13,645 bases of DNA from Candidatus Propionivibrio dominans (lineage in GTDB: Bacteria; Pseudomonadota; Gammaproteobacteria; Burkholderiales; Rhodocyclaceae): contig JADJNC010000027.1 in assembly GCA_016709335.1 (NCBI GenBank), positions 1 to 13,645 on the forward strand. The letters run 5' to 3'. The notes under the pieces were generated by a model that searched no databases, had not been told where the DNA came from, and saw only the letters and a program-made list of their open reading frames with translations. This document shows positions 1-6,282 of the stretch, piece after piece. The position numbers and the translations under genes were made by a program. Within the stretch, counting starts at the first letter, position 1; each line of letters opens with the position of its first letter.

Positions 1-75
1 ACGACCTCGCTCAGTGCCCTTGTTGGCGTTGGCGTGGTCTGGTATTAAGTCGCTGATTTTGCGCTTGTCTGTCAC
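1..75 (-). CDS. ParB-like nuclease-fold protein, N-terminal fragment (second copy)
   Basis: This is the first 25 codons of a gene that runs off the left edge of the window. It starts at a GTG overlapping the TGA of a 27-codon ORF (GTGA). The residues VTDKRKISDLIPDHANAN align without gaps to the start of the ParB-like gene at 1628 (MTNNRKLSDLIPDHANAN), and the shared KGTERGR follows, so both the start and the family are supported by the paralogue. About 26 bases are identical between the two copies. In phage genomes this ParB/sulfiredoxin-like domain with the KGT-RG signature is often found near DNA-modification or packaging genes; what follows here is outside the window. The family call is firm, the complete architecture unknown. 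Confidence 0.7.
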   Translation of the reverse strand, partial: MTDKRKISDLIPDHANANKGTERGR

Positions 76-155
76 TGTCTGAATCTCCAGTGCGTCACGC
101 CGATCAGATGTTGCCCGTCCGCTACCTGTTGCGCTGTGTACCTGTCCGTTGCCAT
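72..155 (-). CDS. possible 27-residue leader ORF upstream of the second ParB-like gene
   Basis: A short ATG-initiated ORF whose TGA overlaps the GTG of the ParB-like fragment by four bases, the same stop-start coupling used throughout this operon. It begins MATDRYTAQQVADGQ, which resembles the beginning of small phage helix-turn-helix proteins, but it ends before a complete HTH could form. It may be a truncated remnant, a coupling leader, or chance. No strong Shine-Dalgarno is seen; TTGGGAT lies upstream. Low confidence. Confidence 0.25.
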   Translation of the reverse strand: MATDRYTAQQVADGQHLIGVTHWRFRQ

Positions 156-163
156 GTTTTTGT

Positions 164-203
164 TATCCCAAATATCCCAAGTCGATTATGAGAATATCCC
201 AAA
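164..203. repeat. three copies of TATCCCAA upstream of the second ParB-like gene
   Basis: TATCCCAA occurs at 164-171, 173-180 and 195-202, in the 61-base gap between the 99-residue gene and the 27-codon ORF. On the coding (minus) strand these read TTGGGATA. The spacing of 9 and 22 bases could suit a protein-binding site, but a similar pair (TATCCCAAATGTCCCAA) occurs inside the primase gene near 10174, where it encodes WDIWD, so the repeat may have no regulatory meaning. Confidence 0.3.
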
Positions 204-216
204 TTGTTATGTTGCG

Positions 217-516
217 TCACTTGCGTTTCTTGGCTGGCGGTTCGCTCAATCCACGCTTCCCATTCCCAACAACATAAGCGCCCGTACCACGCAACTCCCT
301 ATATAGCCCGTTACCGATGCGATACCACCCGGAATCAGAGCTTAACAGCTTGCCATTCCTATAAGTGTCTACACGCACAGCCTCCAAGTCACTTCGCACT
401 TCACGCACAATGGCTGATGTATTGGTATCCACACCCTTTGACGGTCTAAAACCTATTGACGTACCACGCTTGATGCGCACGCCACCAACAGTTATTGACC
501 CAGTATCTTTACCCAT
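217..516 (-). CDS. hypothetical protein, 99 aa, basic C terminus
   Basis: An unrecognised small soluble protein. I place the start at the ATG at 516 because it overlaps the TAA of the upstream ParB-DUF4417 gene by 8 bases, the coupling pattern of this operon; the frame stays open upstream to 621 but only inside the neighbouring gene. The protein begins MGKDTGSITVGGVRIKRG, has a glycine/tyrosine-rich middle (GWYRIGNGLYRELRGTGAY) and ends in a basic tail PPAKKRK. There is no signal peptide or membrane segment. The beta-strand-like alternation and basic tail would fit a small nucleic-acid-binding or virion-associated protein, but that is only an inference. Confidence 0.6.
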   Translation of the reverse strand: MGKDTGSITVGGVRIKRGTSIGFRPSKGVDTNTSAIVREVRSDLEAVRVDTYRNGKLLSSDSGWYRIGNGLYRELRGTGAYVVGNGKRGLSEPPAKKRK

Positions 517-1628
517 TTGACACCTTCCTACCCTTGCGCCTGTCTTGCGCCTCTGGAATCCACAACCAACCTTTGCTTTTGCATTCATCCTTGACAGCCT
601 GCCCGCCGCCGTAAACGACAAACAACGGCGTCACGCCATCGCCCGCTATTTCGCATGCCTGTTGATACTCCGCATGACACTCGTCTAGCCTGTTGCTATA
701 CCCACGCGTGGCAAAGGTACGCCAGCCTGCCGGAATGCCCATTCTGTTGGATGCGTAGTGCACCGGCGCAACGTTTAGATCGACAATGACACGAACGCCC
801 ATACTTTGCCACCATCGGGCAATCCATCGCTTGCGGTATATCTGCCACATTGCCACAGCAGGCGGCATGTTGGAGTAACACGAAAAATTTGGTTCAGCGG
901 CATTGACGCAACCTGTATTGACGACGCCCGATGGGTCTGTCCAAATCGCTTCATACCGATAATCTTCCGTGTAAAATAGCCAAGTCCCATTCATGCGGGC
1001 GGTGCGTCCTGTGACTCCCCACGTTGCGCATGGTTGGTCAATCGACAACGCTTGCATGTTGATGTCGAGTAGTGGAATGCCGAAATCATTGTCACTAGGC
1101 CAAAGTGCATCAGGTACATCCCAACGGCTATAGATGCGTTCGTATCTACTCGCATCGACTTCATCTTCAATCAAATCCGCCGATTCAGTTTCGCCAGTGT
1201 CAACGGTAACATCCATAGGGAATTTGTCTAGCTCATCCTGTCGCCACAGCCCCGACAAATCCATCCCGGCGTCGAGGTCTGCGAGTACCTGTTGAGCATC
1301 CCAGTCAAGCGACAACTCACCTACCCGATTGTCAGCATAGGCCAGCCCTCGCCCCTCTGCGCTATCGATGTCCAGGTCGGTGCGCTGCACGGCGACAATC
1401 TGCTTGCCGTCCGTCTGGATGATAATCACATTATCCAAGCCGATGTCGGCGGCGGTCTCTACCGTTTTGTTGCCGGAAATGATACGCCCGTTCTTGTCGA
1501 TCAGGATGCTGCGCCCGGCCCCGTACTGGCGGCAGTGACGCTTCCAAAGCGGAGCGCCCCCGCTCCGTGCCTTTGTTGGCGTTGGCGTGGTCTGGTATCA
1601 GGTCGGATAGCTTGCGATTGTTCGTCAT
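509..1628 (-). CDS. ParB-like domain fused to DUF4417 (frameshifted by one base near 1531)
   Basis: The first part (from the ATG at 1628) reads KLSDLIPDHANANKGTERG then EASL. After skipping one base near 1531-1532 the next frame continues RQYGAGRSILIDKNGRII, GNKTVETAADIGLDN and later YADNRVGELSLDWD, the full core of a ParB/sulfiredoxin-like phage domain. From about residue 145 of the joined protein a DUF4417 domain follows, recognisable by EDYRYEAIWTDP, FSCYSNMPPAVAMWQIYRKR, WWQSMGVRVIVDL and GIPAGWRTFATRGYS. DUF4417 has no established biochemical function. The ATG overlaps the stop of the upstream gene (ATGA). The lesion is CTGCCGCCAG where CTGCGCCAG would keep the frame, so one extra base; read literally, only a 65-residue product and an internally started 309-residue product would be made. 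The family assignments are strong; whether the break is real is not known. Confidence 0.8.
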
Positions 1629-1834
1629 ACCCTGACCCCCTGCTCGTCCAGCATCCGCCGCAACTCTGCCATGTCGGAACCTGCCACCGTTACGCGCTCA
1701 CCAGATGCCAGCAGCGCAAGTGCAGCGCTCGTCGATGTGCACAGAGAGCGCAGCATCGTTGTTTGTGTCACGGTCAATTGCCCGTCGTTTACCTGGCAGC
1801 GATAAGATGTCGTTGCCCCGCCTGCGATTGCCAT
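1625..1834 (-). CDS. hypothetical small protein, 69 aa
   Basis: A 69-residue soluble protein beginning MAIAGGATTSYRC and ending DMAELRRMLDEQGVRV. Its C-terminal half (LASGERVTVAGSDMAELRRML) has a strand-turn-helix look reminiscent of small phage head-tail joining proteins of the gpW type, but I cannot confirm it. It is sandwiched in the operon: its ATG follows the TAG of the previous gene directly, and its TGA overlaps the ParB-DUF4417 ATG. Translation is therefore likely coupled. No known motif was recognised. Confidence 0.6.
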   Translation of the reverse strand: MAIAGGATTSYRCQVNDGQLTVTQTTMLRSLCTSTSAALALLASGERVTVAGSDMAELRRMLDEQGVRV

Positions 1835-2026
1835 CTATGCTCCACCCTCTGCCTGATAGCGATCGTAATCCTCATAGCTGAGCCACGCCGCTTTGTCCTC
1901 TGCTAGTTTGCGCCGTGCTGCCTCCAGTGAGTCCAGGCGGATATGCAGGATGTTCGCCTTGCGGATTTTGCCACCAGGATAAATGCACACACACGGCCGG
2001 TAGTCGTCAGATGTTTTTGCGGTCAT
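1835..2026 (-). CDS. hypothetical small protein, 63 aa
   Basis: A 63-residue protein beginning MTAKTSDDYRPCVCIYPGG and ending in an acidic/aromatic stretch (AAWLSYEDYDRYQAEGGA). GGAG lies about 8 bases before its ATG. It directly abuts the next gene (TAGATG). It has a CxC pair near residue 12 but no second cysteine pair, so a zinc site is not supported. The function is unknown; the small size and coupling suit an accessory gene of the phage operon. Confidence 0.55.
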   Translation of the reverse strand: MTAKTSDDYRPCVCIYPGGKIRKANILHIRLDSLEAARRKLAEDKAAWLSYEDYDRYQAEGGA

Positions 2027-2073
2027 CGCCCATCTCCATCAGCGTCGTTGTCTCTCGTCGCAATTCCGTTCAT
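2023..2073 (-). CDS. possible 16-residue micro-ORF bridging two genes
   Basis: MNGIATRDNDADGDGR fills the gap between the holin-like gene ending at 2070 and the gene starting at 2026. It overlaps both neighbours by four bases (ATGA at each end), exactly the pattern of the larger genes here. This may act as a re-initiation bridge, or may be chance in a 43-base gap. There is no protein-level support. Confidence 0.25.
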   Translation of the reverse strand: MNGIATRDNDADGDGR

Positions 2074-2300
2074 TTTCGTTCACCGCCGATCATGACACTC
2101 AAGGCACCGACGGCGATGCCAACCACTGTCCACACCTCGCCAGGAATCGCCTTACCGACAAACGCCAGCACAATCGCGCCGACGATTGCCACGAGCGCTA
2201 TGATAGCCATAGCGCCGACCGCAATCATATACAGGTCTATCGCCCGCTCATGCTCCAAAACCACATTTGGTATTTGCGCCTGTGGAGTTTCTGCGTTCAT
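2070..2300 (-). CDS. small two-TM membrane protein, holin-like candidate, 76 aa
   Basis: I place the start at the ATG at 2300, which overlaps the upstream TGA (ATGA) and has a GGGGGG tract about 6 bases before it. The N terminus is short and polar (MNAETPQAQIPNVVLEHERAID). Two hydrophobic segments follow (about residues 22-44 and 53-70) separated by a short loop containing KAIPGEVW, and the protein ends in IGGERK. Size, two membrane spans and a charged tail fit phage holins, but holins lack a diagnostic sequence motif, and no endolysin is visible in this window to confirm a lysis role. Together with the two membrane proteins before it, it forms a cassette. Confidence 0.6.
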   Translation of the reverse strand: MNAETPQAQIPNVVLEHERAIDLYMIAVGAMAIIALVAIVGAIVLAFVGKAIPGEVWTVVGIAVGALSVMIGGERK

Positions 2301-2629
2301 TGAGCCCCCCATTGGTTGATCTGGTCGTTGTCTTGCTTTGCTTTTCGCCACTCGCTAAAAGCCTCCATTGCAATCAGCGTCGCGCGCCAGGTAGTCACGA
2401 ACGCCAAGAGCACGACAATTATTGTATTCAGATAAACCAGCGGCGGCACTTGCACATAGTAGTGCCGAATCACTAGCCCTAGAAAAAGCAAGAAAAAGAA
2501 CAGCGATAACATTACATTGGCAGTCGCTCGCATCCGCTGTGATCGGTTCCAGTTCACCAGGCCGAGATAGGTGTACGCTGGAAACATAATGAAATAGCAG
2601 AACGCTCGGATCGTTTCGTCGATGGTCAT
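2297..2629 (-). CDS. small membrane protein with three TM segments, 110 aa
   Basis: The start is set at the ATG at 2629, overlapping the upstream TGA (ATGA). The frame is open to 2710, but that part lies inside the neighbour. Hydrophobic segments are visible at about residues 8-25 (FCYFIMFPAYTYLGLV), 40-57 (VMLSLFFFLLFLGLVI) and 66-88 (LVYLNTIIVVLLAFV). The C terminus is polar and glutamine-rich. It is the middle gene of a three-gene membrane cassette after the structural block, the usual place for holin/antiholin functions, but the sequence itself shows only membrane topology. Confidence 0.6.
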   Translation of the reverse strand: MTIDETIRAFCYFIMFPAYTYLGLVNWNRSQRMRATANVMLSLFFFLLFLGLVIRHYYVQVPPLVYLNTIIVVLLAFVTTWRATLIAMEAFSEWRKAKQDNDQINQWGAQ

Positions 2630-2952
2630 CGCATCACCTGCATCACTTGCACTAGATATAGAAATAGCAGTATCGCCGCAATCGCTATCGAAGCCGAGAA
2701 AGCCATCCACTGCCAGCGGCTGAAATTGTATCCGTTATTCTGTTTGGCCCAGTAGCGCAGTAGGTAGTCGATCTCTTCCATCTCTTCCAAATACTGATTT
2801 AGGACGAAAAGCGCCGTTGTACCCTGTGCCGCCTCTGGCCCGCCCCTGGGATCAAGCATGTGCTCAATCACGGCGATTTCACTCTCAAGCCAGCGAGAGC
2901 GCCTGCGCAGCGACGAAAACTCTCCGATCATCTGCCCGCCATTTTCGTACAT
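2626..2952 (-). CDS. membrane-anchored protein with C-terminal TM, 108 aa
   Basis: The first 75 residues are hydrophilic and helical, with RRRSRWLESEIAVIEHML and a glutamate-rich YLEEMEEIDYLL stretch; one membrane segment (about residues 84-103, MAFSASIAIAAILLFLYLV) is close to the C terminus. The order is thus a soluble N-terminal helical domain with a tail anchor. The start is uncertain: ATG at 2952, or ATG at 2931 (MIGEF), each after a GGCGG/GGCGGG sequence. It is the first gene after the hairpin at 3032-3054 and overlaps the next gene by ATGA. A role as a lysis accessory or membrane effector is conjecture. Confidence 0.55.
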   Translation of the reverse strand: MYENGGQMIGEFSSLRRRSRWLESEIAVIEHMLDPRGGPEAAQGTTALFVLNQYLEEMEEIDYLLRYWAKQNNGYNFSRWQWMAFSASIAIAAILLFLYLVQVMQVMR

Positions 2953-3031
2953 CTGCCGCCAGCGAAGGATTTTACTGGCGATTCCCGATTACTCCATCAG
3001 GCTCCGATGTTGTGGCATCGAAGCGAAAGAC

Positions 3032-3059
3032 GGCGGCAGCGGGCAACTGCCGCCTTTTT
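3032..3059 (+). terminator. GC-rich hairpin with T tract at the end of the structural block
   Basis: An 8-bp perfect stem GGCGGCAG/CTGCCGCC with a 7-base loop (CGGGCAA) is followed on the plus strand by TTTTTCTTTT. It begins 8 bases after the TAA of the minus-strand adaptor-like gene. The strong T tract is on the plus side; on the minus side the stem is preceded by an A tract and followed only by GTCTTTC. It may therefore act as a bidirectional or weak minus-strand terminator between the structural genes and the membrane cassette. Confidence 0.6.
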
Positions 3060-3062
3060 CTT

Positions 3063-3344
3063 TTATCGCTGCACCACCTCGATCAGCATAGTGCGTTCGT
3101 CTACACGTCCGGCGGTGGTGACAACCTGGCAAGTCACCCGATAAAGATCGCCTGGCTCACCATCTGATAGCCAGGCGGTAACCGCTGTTCCAGAAGCAGC
3201 CGAGGAGTCAACCGTCAACCCGGTTTCTGCTACTACGGTTGCGCTAACGATTGAATCGCCACTCGTGAGCCAGGTCGACCAATCAAAAGCATAGTCGAGA
3301 ATCGCCGCCGGGTCTTTCAGGTACACTTTTTCATTCGCCATCAT
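3063..3344 (-). CDS. phage fibre-tail adaptor-like protein, 93 aa
   Basis: The protein starts MMANEKVYLKDPAAILDYAF, continues DWSTWLTSGDSIVSATVV and ends GDLYRVTCQVVTTAGRVDER followed by a strand ending EVVQR. This pattern (KDP-x-A-x-LDY, DW-xx-WL, then an Ig-like domain with YxVTCxVxTxAGRxDERT) is typical of a widespread small phage structural protein often named fibre-tail adaptor. The family's length is about 90-110 residues, matching here. It lies 4 bases downstream of the preceding structural gene. Either of two adjacent ATG codons (3344 or 3341) could be the start. It presumably joins the fibre to the tail or baseplate; this role is inferred from family and context. Confidence 0.7.
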   Translation of the reverse strand: MMANEKVYLKDPAAILDYAFDWSTWLTSGDSIVSATVVAETGLTVDSSAASGTAVTAWLSDGEPGDLYRVTCQVVTTAGRVDERTMLIEVVQR

Positions 3345-3348
3345 TAGC

Positions 3349-3744
3349 CTACAGTGCGAATACGCCAGATGCGTTCCACTGAGCCGTAATGTCGCCGCCG
3401 TTTGGCGTCACGGGGAGATTTGACCCCGTGTCAACGTAGGCGACCAGGTAGTCAGTGCTGGCCGTGCCAGAGTCGACGAAGATGACTACAGCCTCGGCTG
3501 TAGCGCCTGTAACTGCCGTAAACGTAGCATCTGCGCAGTCAAAGACGCCATTCGTAAACGTCTTGCTGCCGAGCGTCCCCGATTCCGTCCCCACAACGCC
3601 AGCCAGGTCGTCGTATGCGTCATGTGCGGCGCTGTACGTATAGGTGCCGGTGTCAACCAGCACGGCGCGCAGTGTAACGCTTGACAGGTCGATGCCCGGC
3701 GACAATAGACGCTGCTTGAAAAGAGGATAAAGTAGATTGGCCAT
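3349..3744 (-). CDS. phage virion-associated structural protein, 131 aa
   Basis: The start is the ATG at 3744, preceded by AGGAG with 7-8 bases of spacing; the longer open frame (to 3843) lies inside the C terminus of the fibre gene. The sequence MANLLYPLFKQRLLSPGIDL, then VTLRAVLVDTGTYTYSAAHD, a central TxSGTLGSKTFTNGVFD, and the end LPVTPNGGDITAQWN, match a common phage structural protein found beside fibre genes (pattern VxLVDTGTYTxSxAHDxxxD ... GLPVTPNGGDIT). It is rich in beta-strand and has no signal or membrane segment. It is probably part of the tail/fibre apparatus; its exact position in the particle is not known from sequence. Confidence 0.7.
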   Translation of the reverse strand: MANLLYPLFKQRLLSPGIDLSSVTLRAVLVDTGTYTYSAAHDAYDDLAGVVGTESGTLGSKTFTNGVFDCADATFTAVTGATAEAVVIFVDSGTASTDYLVAYVDTGSNLPVTPNGGDITAQWNASGVFAL

Positions 3745-3748
3745 TGTC

Positions 3749-5703
3749 TTACTCCTGTACTGTGTAGGTGCGGCTCTCTGCCGCAACTGTGTAGGTGCGG
3801 CTCTCTGCCGCAACGTTTTGTATTCTCGCTTCCGGCGCAACACGGAAAATGCGAGATGAAACTATAGTCATGATCACCGCAGCATAAACCTGCGCCGTGC
3901 TCACGATGAAATCGGGGATAACGAATTGCTCTATGCCAGTGCCAATGAATGGTTCAAATACCTGCGCAGTGCTGGCGATAAAATCGGGTTGAATGTTGAC
4001 CGCACCAACGACAATGATCGGCTCATAAACAATCGCCACGCTTTCAATACGGTCTGGCTGGATTACGAGCGCTGTACTCTCCAGTGTCGGCCCGTAGACT
4101 ATCGCTGCACTTTCGATGCGGGCGGGAATTACAACCACCGCACCAGCAGCAACAACCGGCTCATATACCGTTGCCGTGCTGTCGATCAGTGCGGGCAAAA
4201 TGACAACGCCGCCAGGTAGGATGGCGGGTTCGTAGACGGTCGCTGTGCTCTCAATCCGTGCAGCAGAAATGACCGTGCCACTCCCGATGTACGGTTCAAA
4301 TACCTGAGCGGTGCTTGTGATGTACTCAGGAAGTATGACAACGCCGCCCGGAACAATCACGGGTTCGTAGACGGTCGCCGTGCTGCCAATAAGTTCGGGC
4401 AACAGTGTTTGCGCTGGCCCGGTCTGCGAGATTGTCGGTTCGTAGACCGTTACCGTGCTCTCGATGCGAGTGATAGTTACAACCATGCCACCGACAGCAA
4501 CAACCGGCTCATAGACCGTTGCTGTGCTCTCGATGCGGGCAGGCAAGACGACGACAACGCCAGGCTGCAACGTCGGATTGTAAGCGCCGCCGGCGGGTTG
4601 GCTCCGTGCGGGCAGGCAAGACGACGACAACGCCAGGCTGCAACGTCGGATTGTAAACGGTGGCCGTGCTCTCGATGCGGGCAGGCAAGACGACGACAAC
4701 GCCAGGCTGCAACGTCGGATTGTAAACGGTGGCCGTGCTCTCGATGCGGGCAGGCAAGACGACGACAACGCCAGGCTGCAACGTCGGATTGTAAACGGTG
4801 GCCGTGCTCTCGATGCGAGCAGGCAAGACGACGACAACGCCCGGAACAATCACGGGTTCGTAGACGGTCGCCGTGCTGCCAATAAGTTCGGGCAACAGTG
4901 TTTGCGCTGCCCCGGTCTGCGAAACGGTCGGTTCGTAAACGATCGCCGTGCTCTCGATGCGGGCAGGCTGTATAAGGGACAGCGCCAGGCTGCAACGCCG
5001 GGCTGTAGACCGTGGCCGTGCTCTCGATGCGGGCAGGAAGCAGTGTTTGACCAGCTGCACCACCACTCGTCACAAACGGCAATTGCCAGCCAGTTAGATT
5101 CCACGCAACCGGAGGCCCGTCCTCGTCGGCCAGCGTGCCGTTGGCTGTCCAGGTGTTGCCGCTGCTCGACCACTCGCTGTTGCGGCCACTACCGCTCTCG
5201 ATCATGGGGAGCCACGACCACAGATTGGCGAATCGCTGCGGGCGACTCGAATACATTTCCTGTTGAATCTCTGCCGCCGTCAGCGCCACATTCCAAATTT
5301 TGACGTGCGCCATGCGGCCATTCAGCCATTCGCTGTACTCGTCGTTTCCGAGATACATATTCGTGCCGGCGCTGGTTAGCGAGCGGACTGTATAGGTAAT
5401 GTCCGCCGCCCCGTTCAGATAAACGGTGAACCCGTTGGCGAGGGCGTCTCCATTGGAGACATACGCCAGGTGAAACCACGTGCCCGTGGACAGATTCGAT
5501 CCAGTCCGCTCCATCGTTCCATCGTAGTGCAGCAGCGTCGTGCCATCGCCGCCTGTACCGATCAATTCATTGCTGCCGAGGCCAAAAAAAACCGTGTAAT
5601 CATTACGGTCGGTTGTGATGTAAACCCACGCCATGACGGTTTTTGCACCCGCCAGGCGTGCTCGGCTTAGGCTGTCTCCAGATGCATCAAATCGAATCGC
5701 CAT
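3749..5703 (-). CDS. LamG-domain tail fibre with 23-residue repeats (two frame breaks)
   Basis: The first ~150 residues are a LamG/concanavalin-like domain: TWFHLAYVSNG, then GFTVYLNGA, then MYLGNDEYSEWLNGRMAHVKIW. A linker with FANLWSWLPM and DEDGPPVAWN, common in phage LamG proteins, leads into about 17 copies of a 23-residue unit typified by LPARIESTATVYEP. The C terminus carries VAPEARIQNVAAESRTYTV-like repeats usual at the ends of such fibres. The reading frame changes twice: near 4976-4978 (GTCCCTTATA where GTCCTTATA keeps frame) and at about 4578-4613, where one repeat is 73 instead of 69 bp. Read literally the LamG frame runs to 4477 with a garbled arginine-rich tail, and the rest lies in two other frames. 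The protein probably recognises or binds host surface carbohydrate. Its TAA lies within the Shine-Dalgarno region of the next gene. Confidence 0.75.
3759..3812. repeat. two tandem 27-bp units at the fibre C terminus
   Basis: Two identical adjacent 27-bp units (3759-3785, 3786-3812) encode TVAAESRTY twice (minus strand). A third, diverged unit (APEARIQNV) precedes them. This nine-residue motif is a common ending of phage fibre proteins. Confidence 0.8.
4347..4922. repeat. 83-bp segment duplicated within the fibre gene
   Basis: 4347-4429 and 4840-4922 match at 82 of 83 positions and encode the same unit (SQTG-AQTLLPELIGSTATVYEPVIVPG). The offset is 493 bp; taking away the 4 bases by which one intervening repeat is too long gives 489, a multiple of three. 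That supports the 4-bp excess, not a real frame change, as the odd element. Confidence 0.8.
4541..4820. repeat. 69-bp tandem repeats, near-identical, within the fibre gene
   Basis: The word AGGCAAGACG recurs at 4541, 4614, 4683, 4752 and 4821. Successive distances are 73, 69, 69 and 69 bp. The 69-bp units (23 codons, LPARIESTATVYNPTLQPGVVVV on the minus strand) are essentially identical, pointing to recent amplification or to assembly collapse/expansion. The 73-bp unit contains an unrelated GC-rich filler (4583-4606) in place of the IESTATV codons. Confidence 0.85.
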
Positions 5704-6218
5704 CGACTATGTCTCGTTTACCCAGAACCCCTACCAACTGCGCATCCCCCGCCATCGTATCGTTGGCATGGCTGGCATTGCGCCGCACACGCACAGTCGC
5801 CATTTCACCCGCCGCCCACGAATCCATATCTGCGCCATTCGTGAATGTCACCGTCGGGTAGCTCAACTCCCCGCTTGCGCTGGCCGCGGTATCGTCCACG
5901 TCGTTGTAATCGTAAGTATGCGCCGCGTCGATGTCCTCGACGTCATCGTCCAACCGCCTGACAGCAGCACCCCCAGCGGCACACGCCGCTCGTGGCAGTG
6001 GCCGCTATCCACGGCAGAGACATTGTAAGCCCGCCACCACCATAGTTCGGTAGCAACAGGCATTTGAAATCGATATACTCAATCGCCGCTGCATCAAACG
6101 CATAGATAATTAGTCGCTCGGCTGGCGTCGATCCTCCAGCCCGCGCTGTCAGCGCCGCCCCATTTGCCGCAGGAATCTGCACGTCCAAGACCTGCACTAC
6201 TGATTGCCCAGATGCCAT
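5687..6218 (-). CDS. phage virion-associated protein (one-base frame break near 5970)
   Basis: It starts at the ATG at 6218 behind a strong AGGAGG (6227-6232). The first frame gives MASGQSVVQVLDVQIPAANG, YAFDAAAIEYIDFKCLLLPN and YGGGGLTMSLPWIAATATSG. Skipping one base in the run of five C/G at 5970-5974, the next frame continues LDDDVEDIDAAHTYDYNDVD, VTFTNGADMDSWAAGEMATV and RVRRNASHANDTMAGDAQLV. The joined ~177-residue pattern (YxGGGLTVxxxWxAxxATSG ... DxxSxxFTNGxxMDSxAxGExxRxRVxRdxxNDTxAGDAxL) is that of a widespread phage protein encoded just before fibre genes. It overlaps the fibre start by 17 bases. It is the first gene of the structural block. Family recognition is good; its exact virion role is unknown. 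Confidence 0.7.
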
Positions 6219-6254
6219 ATATCACCCCTCCTATTTCTGCACTATCGTGATTAC

Positions 6255-6282
6255 ATAATAGCACAAAAATATCAATTTTCAA
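6255..6282 (-). promoter_or_regulatory. sigma70-like promoter for the structural block (extended -10)
   Basis: On the minus strand: TTGAAA (6282-6277), a 16-bp spacer, then TATTAT (6260-6255) preceded by TGC, giving an extended -10. It lies at the end of the MazG-like gene, and transcription would begin about 30 bases before the AGGAGG-preceded ATG at 6218. It is the only clear gap with a promoter in the minus-strand chain between 9.5 and 3.1 kb, so it likely launches the late genes. Confidence 0.5.

Noticed and set aside
204..449. Plus-strand open frame of 81 codons
   Set aside because: It lies opposite the 99-residue minus gene, has no ribosome site and a composition typical of an antisense shadow.
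1292..1906. Plus-strand open frame of 204 codons
   Set aside because: It lies antisense to the ParB-DUF4417 gene and two small coupled genes, which are supported by domain matches; its protein is rich in Cys and Arg without any motif.
4409..4885. Plus-strand and alternative minus frames with Arg/Cys-rich repeats
   Set aside because: They are out-of-frame readings of the fibre's 69-bp repeats; a repeat length divisible by three keeps all frames open.
4970..4985. Programmed ribosomal frameshift in the fibre gene
   Set aside because: No slippery heptamer or downstream structure is evident, and similar single-base excesses occur in unrelated genes.
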